Assembly (NCBI GenBank): GCA_012959525.1
Contig: DUDB01000080.1
Coordinates: 1 to 64,000, forward strand
Source of the DNA: Planctomycetota bacterium
GTDB taxonomy: Bacteria > Planctomycetota > UBA1135 > GCA-002686595
Reading direction: 5' to 3'
DNA: 64,000 nucleotides
The translations under genes were made by a program, and so were the position numbers. Below the pieces are notes generated by a model. It did no database searches, was not told the origin of the DNA, and saw only the letters and a program-made list of their open reading frames with translations. Below, piece after piece: positions 27,498-35,908 of this stretch (within the stretch, counting starts at the first letter, position 1; every line of letters starts with the position of its first letter).

Positions 27498-30400
27498 GCG
27501 AGCACGAGAAGCGCTGTCACCGGATCTTCCTGGCCTCCGCCGGAACGGGGAAGACCTACCGCCTGAGCGGCAGGTTCCTGGATCTACTCTTGGCGGGAGC
27601 CAAGCCGCGCTCGATCCTCGCCACCACCTTCACTCGCAAGGCTGCCGGGGAGATTCTTGATCGCGTGCTGAAACGCCTGGTGGAGGCTGTTGACGATGGC
27701 AAGCAGCGCAAGGAGTTGGCGAGCTGTCGCGACTTTGGCTCCAGCTTCGAATCCGAGGGCGCTCTAAACCTGCTCGCCAATCTCGTGCGCCGGCTGGATC
27801 GGTTCGAAGTACGCACGCTGGATTCGTTTTTCATTCATCTGGGCCGGCTCTTTGCATTGGACCTGGACCTGGCACCCCAGTGGTCGGTGGCCCAGGGTCC
27901 GGAGGCGGACGAGGTCACAGCCGAAGCACTGGCCGCCCTGCTGGAGGAGCTTGACGGCCCGGATGACGAGGCTCAGTTCGCCGAGCTCCTGCGGGAGATC
28001 ACCGCCAGCAAGGGCGCGGGCCGATCGGTGCACCGGGCACTGATCCAGCTGGTCGAGCGCGGTCGGGACGTGTTCCTTGATAGCTCGCCCGAGGCCTGGA
28101 ACTGCGTGCACCCCGGACCTGCAGTGGAGCCCGAGCTGTTGGCGGAGACGCGGGCCACCATCGAGTCTCTCCCGGTTCCCAAGAAAAAAGACGGGGAGGA
28201 GGTCCAGAATTGGAAGAAGGCGCGAGAGAACATCCTGGATCTGCTGGATCAGGAGGATTGGAAGGGTCTGCTGGGCCTTGGGCTGGTTGGGAAAGTCCTG
28301 CATGGAGAGCCCAAGTTCTCCAGCCGCGACATCGAACTTCCTTGGGTGGACGCCATCGGTGTGCTCCTGCGACAGATTGGCCACGTACTGCACAGCAGTC
28401 TTGTCGTGCGCAATGAACGCATCGTTGAGTTGCTTACGCGCTACGAGAAACTTCTGCAGGACGTCAAACGGGACCGCGGCCTGTACGAGTTCGCAGACAT
28501 CCCCCGCGCTCTAGCCCCCCGTGAACCCGGAACCCCCGGGCCAATAGCCGGCCGGGACCTGGATCTGGCCTATCGTCTGGACGCCACCTTGGACCATCTC
28601 CTCTTGGATGAGTTCCAGGACACCGCCCCCGTCCAGTGGCGCGTCCTCTCCGAGATGGCCGAGAACATCTGTGCCGACGGTAGTGGCGAACAGAGTTTCT
28701 TCTGTGTGGGCGACGTGAAGCAGTCCATCTACGGCTGGCGTTCAGCGGAGCCGCGCCTGTTGGAAGGCCTCAGCAAGCACCTGAACGTGAAAGGTGAGGC
28801 GCTGAAGAAGAACTACCGCTCATCGGGGGTGATCCTCGACACGGTCAATCAGGTATTCCAGTCACTCTCGTCCTCGTCTGTGTTCGAGGAAAAAGGGAAG
28901 CAGGCTCACCTGCAGGCCGCCCAGCAATTCGAGCGCACATTTGAAGAGCACGAAGCTGGCGCAGATCTACCGGGAGCGGCAGAGCTGCGCCAGGCACGTC
29001 CCGCTGTAGGGGATGAAAAGGACTGGATGCCCGTGATCGAGCTGGCGGCGGAGCGTGTTGTGGCCTTGGCCAGGGAGTGTCCCGAGGCGACCATCGGCGT
29101 GCTGCTGCGCGCCAACAAAGTCATCCCGCGCCTGATCGCAAAACTCCAGATGGAGGGTCTTCCCGTGAGTGGGGAGGGCGGCAATCCACTCACCGACTCG
29201 GCGGCCGTCTTGCACCTGCTGTCCTTGCTGCACCTTGCGGATCACCCATCCGACACCATGGCCGCCTTCCACCTGTCGTCTTCACCCTTGCCGGCCGTGT
29301 TGGGTTGCGCCGATGTGATGGAGGATCGGATGGCCCTGTCCCGATCGGTGCGAGAGAAGCTCGCCGAGTGTGGGTTGGGACAATTGTGCGCGGACCTTGA
29401 ACCGGCAGTGCGTGAGCATTCCGCCTACAGTGAGTGGGACCGCCGCCGGTACCGCCAGCTTTGCGATGTGGCTTTCGCCTGGGCCGAGCACCCGGGCTTG
29501 CGAGCCGATCGCTTTGTGGATCTCGTGCGTGCCCACAAGGTGGAGGTTCCCGCCGCCGCGCGCATCAAGGTCATGACCGTGCACGCTTCCAAGGGCCTGG
29601 AGTTCGATGCGGTCATCCTCCCCGAGCTCGATGGAAGCCTGGCGACGAACCGCTGGACCTTCCTGGTGAATCGTCCCGACCCGCGCGGCATGTTGATGAC
29701 CGCCACCATCAACCCCAGCAAGGATGTGGCTGCACTCGACCCGTCTCTCAGCCAGCTCTATCTGGATCAGTCCATGCGCGAGGTGCGGGAGGCCCTGTGT
29801 GTGCTCTACGTGGGCATGACCCGCGCCAAACATCGCTTGGAGATGTTGGTACGTGATCGCAAGGGAAAGGACGGGGGAACCAGCCCGGCCGGGATTCTCC
29901 GCACCATGCTGGGCACCGATGGCGCCGATGGAACGGTGCTCTGGCGCCACGGGGATTCCACGGACTCTTGGTTACCTGAGGAACAGAACGAGCCAGCCCC
30001 CGCGAACGCCCCAGAGAAACCTCTGCTGGGTCTCGCCGTCACCGCAGGGCCTCGGCGCCTGCCTCGCCGGTCTCCCTCCTCGGAAGAGGGTGGTTGGGTC
30101 CAGAGTGGCGCGACGCTCTTGGCGCCTCCCTCAAACACCGGTACCCGCTTTGGTCTGGTGGTGCACCGCTACCTGCAGGAGTACGAATGGCCCGCCGAGG
30201 CGGAGCTGGACGAGGACGCGCTCCTGGCCCTGGGCCTTTCCATTGAGCCGGACGAGGCCCTGTGCCGAGACGCGCTCGCCTATGTGAAGCGGGCTCTTGA
30301 TACTTCGGACATCCGGGCTGCCTTGGGCAGGCCGGATGGTGGTAGCGGTGGCGGAGAGTGGGAGGTCTGGTGCGAACGGGACTACTGTCTCGTTCTTCCC

Positions 30401-30673
30401 GGCGATTCTGGACCGGTCACCTGGTGCGGCTCCTTTGACCGGGTCATCGTGCAGCGCAAGGATGGTGCGTACGTGTCCGCGATCATCCAGGACTACAAGA
30501 CGGACCGTGTGGACGACGACAACCTCGAAGAACGGGTTGCCCATTACACCCCGCAACTGCTTGCCTACAGGCAAGCCCTGGCTTCGATGACGGGCCTCGC
30601 ACAGGAAGCGATAGGGGCGCAGTTGCTATTCCTGGGTTCGGGCATCGTGAGCGAGGTAGGCCCTTCCGACTGA
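27494..30673 (+). CDS. UvrD/Rep helicase-nuclease, AddA-like
   Basis: A 1059-residue superfamily 1A helicase with a C-terminal nuclease. The start is GTG overlapping the AddB-like stop. Motif I is ASAGTGKTYRL, Ia FTRKAAGEIL, II LLLDEFQDTAPVQW, III VGDVKQSIYGWRSAEP, IV KKNYRSS, V IKVMTVHASKGLEFD, VI LYVGMTRAKHRLEML: all are intact, so ATP-driven unwinding is expected. The C-terminal nuclease has VVHRYLQEYEW, GSFDRVI, IQDYKTDRVDD and QLLAYRQAL. It is somewhat shorter than B. subtilis AddA (about 1230). Together the two subunits would resect double-strand breaks for RecA loading; recN lies at 43971 in this same window. Confidence 0.88.
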   Translation: MSEHEKRCHRIFLASAGTGKTYRLSGRFLDLLLAGAKPRSILATTFTRKAAGEILDRVLKRLVEAVDDGKQRKELASCRDFGSSFESEGALNLLANLVRRLDRFEVRTLDSFFIHLGRLFALDLDLAPQWSVAQGPEADEVTAEALAALLEELDGPDDEAQFAELLREITASKGAGRSVHRALIQLVERGRDVFLDSSPEAWNCVHPGPAVEPELLAETRATIESLPVPKKKDGEEVQNWKKARENILDLLDQEDWKGLLGLGLVGKVLHGEPKFSSRDIELPWVDAIGVLLRQIGHVLHSSLVVRNERIVELLTRYEKLLQDVKRDRGLYEFADIPRALAPREPGTPGPIAGRDLDLAYRLDATLDHLLLDEFQDTAPVQWRVLSEMAENICADGSGEQSFFCVGDVKQSIYGWRSAEPRLLEGLSKHLNVKGEALKKNYRSSGVILDTVNQVFQSLSSSSVFEEKGKQAHLQAAQQFERTFEEHEAGADLPGAAELRQARPAVGDEKDWMPVIELAAERVVALARECPEATIGVLLRANKVIPRLIAKLQMEGLPVSGEGGNPLTDSAAVLHLLSLLHLADHPSDTMAAFHLSSSPLPAVLGCADVMEDRMALSRSVREKLAECGLGQLCADLEPAVREHSAYSEWDRRRYRQLCDVAFAWAEHPGLRADRFVDLVRAHKVEVPAAARIKVMTVHASKGLEFDAVILPELDGSLATNRWTFLVNRPDPRGMLMTATINPSKDVAALDPSLSQLYLDQSMREVREALCVLYVGMTRAKHRLEMLVRDRKGKDGGTSPAGILRTMLGTDGADGTVLWRHGDSTDSWLPEEQNEPAPANAPEKPLLGLAVTAGPRRLPRRSPSSEEGGWVQSGATLLAPPSNTGTRFGLVVHRYLQEYEWPAEAELDEDALLALGLSIEPDEALCRDALAYVKRALDTSDIRAALGRPDGGSGGGEWEVWCERDYCLVLPGDSGPVTWCGSFDRVIVQRKDGAYVSAIIQDYKTDRVDDDNLEERVAHYTPQLLAYRQALASMTGLAQEAIGAQLLFLGSGIVSEVGPSD

Positions 30674-30744
30674 TACCCATTGCTTGCGGGTTCGACCGGA
30701 TTGCGTATGTCGGATTCCCCATGTCCGTGGATAGCATTGGAGCC

Positions 30745-32223
30745 ATGGCCTGGCAGGCAAGTACACGATGGCTTTGGAGCTCCTCACTGGTTGTGCTGGG
30801 TGCGGGACCCGTTCTGGGGCAGGCGCAATGGAGTCAATTTCGCGGGCCGGGAGGTCTTGGCGTCGCGCCCGATGACCAGACATTGCCCGCGAAGCTGGAC
30901 AAGGCCGAGAACCTGACCTGGTCCTGCGAGATTCCGCCGGGCCACTCATCACCCTGCATCTGGGGGGATCGCATCTTCATCACGGGTGCCACCGACCGTG
31001 AGGTGCAGACGCTCTGCATCGATCGCAACAGTGGCAAGGTGCTCTGGTCGCGCTCGGCCATGACGGACATGTTCGAGGGTCGGCACAGCATCAACAGCTC
31101 GGCCACCCCTTCGCCCACGACAGACGGGGAGCACGTATTTGTGTACTTCGGTTCCTGTGGACTCATCTGCTACGACCTTGACGGCAAGGAGTGCTGGCTG
31201 AGGCGCATGCGGATTCCGGAGAACATGTACGGCACTGCGGCATCACCGATCCTGGCAGGAGGGCGGCTCGTGTTCTTACGCGACAATGCAACCGGCTCGT
31301 TTCTGGAGGTTATCGAGCCCGCTACCGGTGAGACGATCTGGCGCAAGGAGAGGGAGGGGTTCACCGCGAGCTGGTCTACTCCCCTCATCTGGAACAACGG
31401 CGGGGTGGACGAGATCGTGTGCTACGGCGTGGGTTGGGTTACCGCCTATGCGCTTGAGGACGGGGACGAACGCTGGTCCCTCCCGGGATTGACCGATGAA
31501 CCGTGCATCACTCCAATCACGGGTGATGGTCTGGTCTATATCACCTCCTACAACATGCGCACTAACCCGGAGGTCATCGGCCTCCCGGATTACGCTGTGC
31601 TGCTTGAGCAATACGACGAGGACGGAGACGGCTCCCTGAGCTATGAGGAGGCGCGCCCGAACGCGAGCATCCTCTCGCGTTTCGACGCCGACGGTGAGGG
31701 TGACCACCCCCTTCCCGGTTTCTTCCGCTTCCTGGATCGCGACCGGGATGGGCAGGTGACGAGTGAGGAGTGGGGCCGCATGTACGAGTTCCTGAACCAA
31801 TTCCAGTTCGCCAATGGCCTGCTCGCCATCCGCCCCGGGAATGAGGACCGCGACACCCAGATCGTCTGGCAGCATCGACGCGGTGTCCCGGAGTGTCCCT
31901 CCCCACTTCTCTATGGTGGACGCCTGTTCATGGTCAAGAACGGTGGCATTCTCTCGTGCCTCGACGCCAAGACGGGAGCCTTGCATTTCCAGGAGCGGTT
32001 GGATGCAGGCGGACCGTACTACGCGTCTCCCGTGGCTGGAGACGGAAAGGTCTACATGGCATCGGCACGCGGGGTCGTGACGACCCTGGAAGCCGGCAAA
32101 GAGCTCAAGGTGCTCTCGAGCACAGATCTTGAAGAGCGAATCATGGCTTCCCCGGCCCTGCTTGGTGGCACGGTGTTCATCCGCACAGAGACTCACATGT
32201 ATGCCTTTCACGTCAATTCGTAG
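30745..32223 (+). CDS. Exported PQQ-type beta-propeller with two inserted EF-hands
   Basis: A 492-residue protein (eight more from an ATG at 30721). Signal peptide MAWQASTRWLWSSSLVVLGAG then QWSQFRGPGGLG, the same opening motif as the propeller at 19585. Blades include TLCIDRNSGKVLWSRS, CYDLDGKECWLRRM and CLDAKTGALHFQERL. Between blades, at about 290-345, sit two canonical calcium-binding EF-hand loops, DEDGDGSLSYEE and DRDRDGQVTSEE. Propeller/EF-hand combinations are known among exported planctomycete proteins, without assigned function. It is 71 bases downstream of the AddA-like gene and 50 bases upstream of the serine hydrolase gene. Confidence 0.82.
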   Translation: MAWQASTRWLWSSSLVVLGAGPVLGQAQWSQFRGPGGLGVAPDDQTLPAKLDKAENLTWSCEIPPGHSSPCIWGDRIFITGATDREVQTLCIDRNSGKVLWSRSAMTDMFEGRHSINSSATPSPTTDGEHVFVYFGSCGLICYDLDGKECWLRRMRIPENMYGTAASPILAGGRLVFLRDNATGSFLEVIEPATGETIWRKEREGFTASWSTPLIWNNGGVDEIVCYGVGWVTAYALEDGDERWSLPGLTDEPCITPITGDGLVYITSYNMRTNPEVIGLPDYAVLLEQYDEDGDGSLSYEEARPNASILSRFDADGEGDHPLPGFFRFLDRDRDGQVTSEEWGRMYEFLNQFQFANGLLAIRPGNEDRDTQIVWQHRRGVPECPSPLLYGGRLFMVKNGGILSCLDAKTGALHFQERLDAGGPYYASPVAGDGKVYMASARGVVTTLEAGKELKVLSSTDLEERIMASPALLGGTVFIRTETHMYAFHVNS

Positions 32224-32273
32224 ATCAAACTCCCCGTCCTTACTTGGTTGAATTCAATACCTAGGAAATGAAC

Positions 32274-34094
32274 ATGACTCTTCGCTATGCCCTTGGCTTC
32301 GGCACCATGCTCGTTCTTTCTGGCCTTCCTTTGGAGGCGCAGGAGGATTCCCTCGCACGTTCGCCCGAGGCAGTCAGCTTCCCCGTGTCGGATCCGGCGA
32401 GCCAGGGGATTTCTGCCGAGGCACTCGCTGCTCTGGTGGACGAGGTCAACGACTATCTGGAGCGCGACCTCATCGTTGGCGGGGAGTTGATGGTGATCAA
32501 GAACCGTCACACGGTGTTGCACGAGTACTTTGGCGAATCCGATCGCGAGAGTGAGACGGCCTGGGGGCCGGGGACTGTCTGCAATATCCGCTCCATGACC
32601 AAGCCCATCACGGCTACGGCCGCGCAGCTGCTTGTGGATCGCGGGAAGCTCGACCTGGATGCGCCGGTGGCCCAGTATCTTCCGGGCTTCAAGACGGAGG
32701 AATCAGGAGCGATCACTGTGCGCCAGCTGATAACGCATCGCGCGGGCCTGCCTCTCACGATTCTCACCTCTATAGATGAGTTTGAGAGTCTGGTTGATAT
32801 GGGCAACGCGATGGGGGAGCGCGGCCCGGAGTTCGAACCGGGGAGTCGCTTCTGGTACTCGGACATCGGCACCGACACCTTGGGGGCTGTGGTTGAAGTG
32901 GCGGCCGGCATGAGACTTGACCGGTTCGTGACGGAGGAGCTTCTGGTCCCGCTCGGCATGCAGAGTTCCTTCTACTTCATCGACGACGAGGACCCGAGGC
33001 GTTCTCGAATCGCCAGCCTGTATGCGGGAGGCATGGGGAAATGGAAGCGCTTCCTGGATCCTGACGAGGGCTCGTTCTATCCCTTCGCCTGGGGATCCCA
33101 GTCGGTGTATTCGACCCCGGAGGACTACGGCAGGTTCCTCGCCATGTGGATGGACGGTGGAAGGGTGGGCGACAAGCAGCTGCTCTCTGAGGCCGCTATT
33201 GAACGCACCCTGACGCCCGTCAGCGAGATGACGATGATGGGTAGCACCGCTCGTTTCCCAACTTCATTCACCGGGCTGGAGGTGTTCTACGGGCAGATGT
33301 CCGTCCTGCACGTGCCGAAGACCGCCGTGGGCAAGGGGCCAGCGACAATCCTCGGGCACTCGGGCTCGGATGGAACGATTGCCTGGGCCTGGCCCAAGCG
33401 CGACCTCATGGTCCTCTATTTCACCCAGTCCCGTGGTGGGGGTACGGCCCTGCGGTTGGAGGAGACCTTGGATCGCAATCTGATAGCACCTCAGATCCAT
33501 GCCAGCGCCGTCGTGCCGGACGAACTCCAACCATTTCTCGGCACCTATGTCGCAGATTGGGGAACTCACATGAAGGAGGAATTCCAAGTGGAGTACCGGG
33601 CGGGCAAGTTCATCCTCGACGTGCCGAGCCAGATGCGGTTTGAGCTCGCGCGCCGAGAGGGTGAGGAGAAGTGGTCCTTTGCAATCGCGCCCACCCTTTC
33701 CGTTTGGTTTGAGCGTGATGGGGAAGGTGAGGTGGACTGCCTGCGCATTCACCAGGGCCCGCTGACCTTCGAGGCCCCCCGCAAGGGGACGCCCCATGAG
33801 AAGGAGTACTACGAGTCGATCCGTGCGGATGCCAAGACCCTTGCGAAGTACTTTGGCACCTACGATGACCCGGACGAGGATGATCACGCCGTGGTTCGCA
33901 TTGACGGTGACTATCTGGCGGTGGACACGACAGCGGCCGTATTTCACCTGTGGAAGGTGCCCATCAATGACACCTGGCAGGTGCGCGAGCAGCCCATGAT
34001 CTCAGTTTCCTTTCAGGAAGAGGACGGGAAGGTGGTCTCCCTCACGCGTCACATGCCGGGCGGTAAGACCCTGGTCTGCAAGCGCATCGAGTAG
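32274..34094 (+). CDS. Exported serine hydrolase, beta-lactamase / class C family
   Basis: About 606 residues. The ATG at 32274 is preferred because AGGA ends seven bases before it, while the ATG at 32268 is too close. Signal peptide MTLRYALGFGTMLVLSGLPLEAQ. The beta-lactamase-like domain has the SxxK motif as SMTK (near residue 107), the Tyr motif as WYSD, and HSGSDGT in place of the third KTG motif. About 170 residues after it (AVVPDELQPFLGTYV onward) are beta-rich, a common accessory region in such esterases and D-aminopeptidases. Predicted periplasmic; the substrate is unknown. It ends 11 bases from a converging gene with no terminator between. Confidence 0.87.
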   Translation: MTLRYALGFGTMLVLSGLPLEAQEDSLARSPEAVSFPVSDPASQGISAEALAALVDEVNDYLERDLIVGGELMVIKNRHTVLHEYFGESDRESETAWGPGTVCNIRSMTKPITATAAQLLVDRGKLDLDAPVAQYLPGFKTEESGAITVRQLITHRAGLPLTILTSIDEFESLVDMGNAMGERGPEFEPGSRFWYSDIGTDTLGAVVEVAAGMRLDRFVTEELLVPLGMQSSFYFIDDEDPRRSRIASLYAGGMGKWKRFLDPDEGSFYPFAWGSQSVYSTPEDYGRFLAMWMDGGRVGDKQLLSEAAIERTLTPVSEMTMMGSTARFPTSFTGLEVFYGQMSVLHVPKTAVGKGPATILGHSGSDGTIAWAWPKRDLMVLYFTQSRGGGTALRLEETLDRNLIAPQIHASAVVPDELQPFLGTYVADWGTHMKEEFQVEYRAGKFILDVPSQMRFELARREGEEKWSFAIAPTLSVWFERDGEGEVDCLRIHQGPLTFEAPRKGTPHEKEYYESIRADAKTLAKYFGTYDDPDEDDHAVVRIDGDYLAVDTTAAVFHLWKVPINDTWQVREQPMISVSFQEEDGKVVSLTRHMPGGKTLVCKRIE

Positions 34095-34105
34095 CGCCGC
34101 AGGGC

Positions 34106-35275
34106 TCAGTTCCAGCTCAGCTCGCCACGTATAGCGAAGTGGTCGCTGTAGCCCTCTTCCCAGGTGCCCCTGAATTTTCGGAATCGTGCGGGCCGCTGGG
34201 CGTTCTTCTCCGTGTCGCGCAGGAAGTCGGGCGCGTGGGCCCTTACCGAACCCTCGACGTAGTCGAGCCCCTGGCCATCCAAGAGGCCCGGGCTGACGAT
34301 GATCTGATCGAAGACGTTCCAGGTCCAGTCGTTCCAATAGTAGTACGTGCCGTGGTCGCTCTCAGCGAAGAGTGACCAGGTGGGGTTGTAGAGGCGCGGA
34401 GTGGTCTGCTTGTCATTCTGGGTGAGCAGGTTGTTCGGGTGCGCGACCGTGCGGCGTTCGCGCACAGCACCCAGGACCTCGTGTACCGAAGCATCAAAGG
34501 GATCGTCGTTGAAATCTCCCATGATGAGCACCTCCGCTTCGCGACCGTCCTGAGCCGCGGTACGCATGCGCTCATCTACCAGGGCACGTACGACCGTCGC
34601 CGCCATCTCCCGTCGCGGCGCTGAAACTTCTCGGCCCCCGTAGCGTGAGGGCCAGTGGTTGACCAAGACGGTCAGAGGGCGGGATTGGATCTGAAGTTGG
34701 ACTTCAAGAACTCCACGTGTCGGCCGCACACCTTCACCCAGGTCGATGGGGTGCAGGACCGGCTCGCCCGTGATGCCCAAGGGGCTCGCGACCAAGAGGG
34801 CGAGATCGATGCCGCGCAGGTCGGGAGAGTCCAGGTGTGCGATCTGATAGCCCCGAGCGGCGATGGCTGCGTGGCTCACCAGATCCTCCAAGGTCCGTCG
34901 GTTCTCCACTTCGCACACCCCGAGGACGTCCACGTCCAGGGCGTCGATGGCCTCGGCGAGGTGACGAACCTTCAAGGCGTAGCGTTCCTGGGTCCACTCA
35001 TTTGCGGGCAGGTACTCATCATCGCCTTCGTTGTCCGGATCATCCTCGGCGTCGAAGAGATTCTCCAGGTTCCAAAACGCGAAAGGCACGGATCCACTAT
35101 CCGCTGACGGGCTGTTCGGGGGGGGTGGGCAGCAAGCCACCAACCCCAGGGCGATCAGGAGACCAACCCTGGGAGAGCGTACAGTGCGCCCGAAGCGGCT
35201 CAGAAGTGGGAAAATTTGACCCAAGATGAATGTGGGGTGCGGAGACAAGGATGCACCAAGAGCCCATGGTGGCAT
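34106..35275 (-). CDS. Endonuclease/exonuclease/phosphatase-family lipoprotein
   Basis: About 389 residues; the start is uncertain. A hydrophobic stretch ending in LLIALGLVACC looks like a lipoprotein signal with the Cys anchor near residue 48, so the true start may be downstream of the ATG (a TTG at ILGQIF is one option). The DNase I-like fold has its catalytic segments: AFWNLENLFD, VCEVENRRTLEDL, VNHWPSRYGG, IMGDFNDDPFDAS and EGYSDHFAIRG, which supply the metal-binding Glu/Asn and the His/Asp pair. Family members cut nucleic acids or phosphoesters; a periplasmic lipoprotein may scavenge phosphate or nucleotides. Confidence 0.85.
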   Translation of the reverse strand: MPPWALGASLSPHPTFILGQIFPLLSRFGRTVRSPRVGLLIALGLVACCPPPPNSPSADSGSVPFAFWNLENLFDAEDDPDNEGDDEYLPANEWTQERYALKVRHLAEAIDALDVDVLGVCEVENRRTLEDLVSHAAIAARGYQIAHLDSPDLRGIDLALLVASPLGITGEPVLHPIDLGEGVRPTRGVLEVQLQIQSRPLTVLVNHWPSRYGGREVSAPRREMAATVVRALVDERMRTAAQDGREAEVLIMGDFNDDPFDASVHEVLGAVRERRTVAHPNNLLTQNDKQTTPRLYNPTWSLFAESDHGTYYYWNDWTWNVFDQIIVSPGLLDGQGLDYVEGSVRAHAPDFLRDTEKNAQRPARFRKFRGTWEEGYSDHFAIRGELSWN

Positions 35276-35383
35276 GGTTAGGGGCCCAATAACAGCCCCT
35301 GAGGCCCTGCCGCTGTTGGCCCCTGACAGCGTCCGCGGCAGGGGACCATGGTTCCAAAGCCGTAAATTTCAAACAGGATAGGA

Positions 35384-35413
35384 TTGTCTTCCGTAGGTCA
35401 TTTGACCGATAAA
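35384..35413 (+). promoter_or_regulatory. Possible promoter with an inverted repeat in its spacer
   Basis: TTGTCT (35384-35389) and GATAAA (35408-35413) are each 4/6 matches to sigma-70 boxes with an 18-base spacer. The inverted repeat GGTCA-TT-TGACC (35396-35407) fills most of that spacer, the place where MerR-type activators or simple repressors bind. It ends 16 bases before the Cys-rich gene that opens the efflux cluster. Chance matches of this quality are common. Confidence 0.3.
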
Positions 35414-35423
35414 CGCCCCCGTA

Positions 35424-35840
35424 ATGTCTGCTCTCACCCACGTCCGACTCCTGATTCTCGCTTGTCTGCCGGCGCTCCTGGTGCCCCGCGGCGTGGAGAT
35501 GGGTTGGTGCCTGTGCCCGGCGATCGCTCCGGAGCATGGCTCGCCCTGCTGCCTGATGGAGCAAGACGAAGGCGATGTGGATGACACGGGCCTGGCCGGC
35601 AAGAGTTGTGACGAGAGCGACTGCCCCTCTTGCCACGATGTGGACATACCGGATTTTGAGGAGTTCCTGGATACGAATCCGGCTCCCCAGACCCACAACG
35701 CGGCGCCCCTGTTCGCGAGCCTCTTCAAGGATGAGGTCGTTCGGACTTTGGAGCGAACGAATGAACGCTGCGTGAGGCCGCCCCCGTTGGGGGTGACGCC
35801 ATCGGGCCTGCTGCCCGGCACGGCACCCATGCGCAACTGA
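35424..35840 (+). CDS. Small Cys-rich exported protein at the head of an efflux cluster
   Basis: A 138-residue protein with a signal peptide (LTHVRLLILACLPALLVPRG). The mature part has a regular cysteine set: CLC at about 29-31, CC near 42, then CDESDCPSCHDVDIPDF, i.e. C-x4-C-x2-C followed by His-Asp. The spacing suggests metal binding or disulfides in the periplasm. I recall small proteins with a CxC...CC...CxxC-HD-VP(L)-like layout ahead of efflux operons in other phyla, but I cannot confirm a family. The next gene is a TolC-type factor 68 bases downstream, in the same direction. Function unknown; metal sensing or chaperoning for the exporter is an inference. Confidence 0.65.
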   Translation: MSALTHVRLLILACLPALLVPRGVEMGWCLCPAIAPEHGSPCCLMEQDEGDVDDTGLAGKSCDESDCPSCHDVDIPDFEEFLDTNPAPQTHNAAPLFASLFKDEVVRTLERTNERCVRPPPLGVTPSGLLPGTAPMRN

Positions 35841-35848
35841 CTCGGCTG

Positions 35849-35880
35849 GTCGGCTTTTTTTCCGACGGGTGAATCCCGTC
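35849..35880 (+). promoter_or_regulatory. Two mutually exclusive hairpins between the Cys-rich and TolC-type genes
   Basis: GTCGG (35849-35853) can pair with CCGAC (35862-35866) around a T-rich loop, or GACGGG (35864-35869) with CCCGTC (35875-35880). They share GAC at 35864-35866, so only one forms fully at a time. No T run follows the second stem. They might tune read-through or translation of the downstream gene; no more can be said. Confidence 0.25.
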
Positions 35881-35908
35881 AGTCGTTCCAGTTTCCCCTC
35901 CGCTCTTC

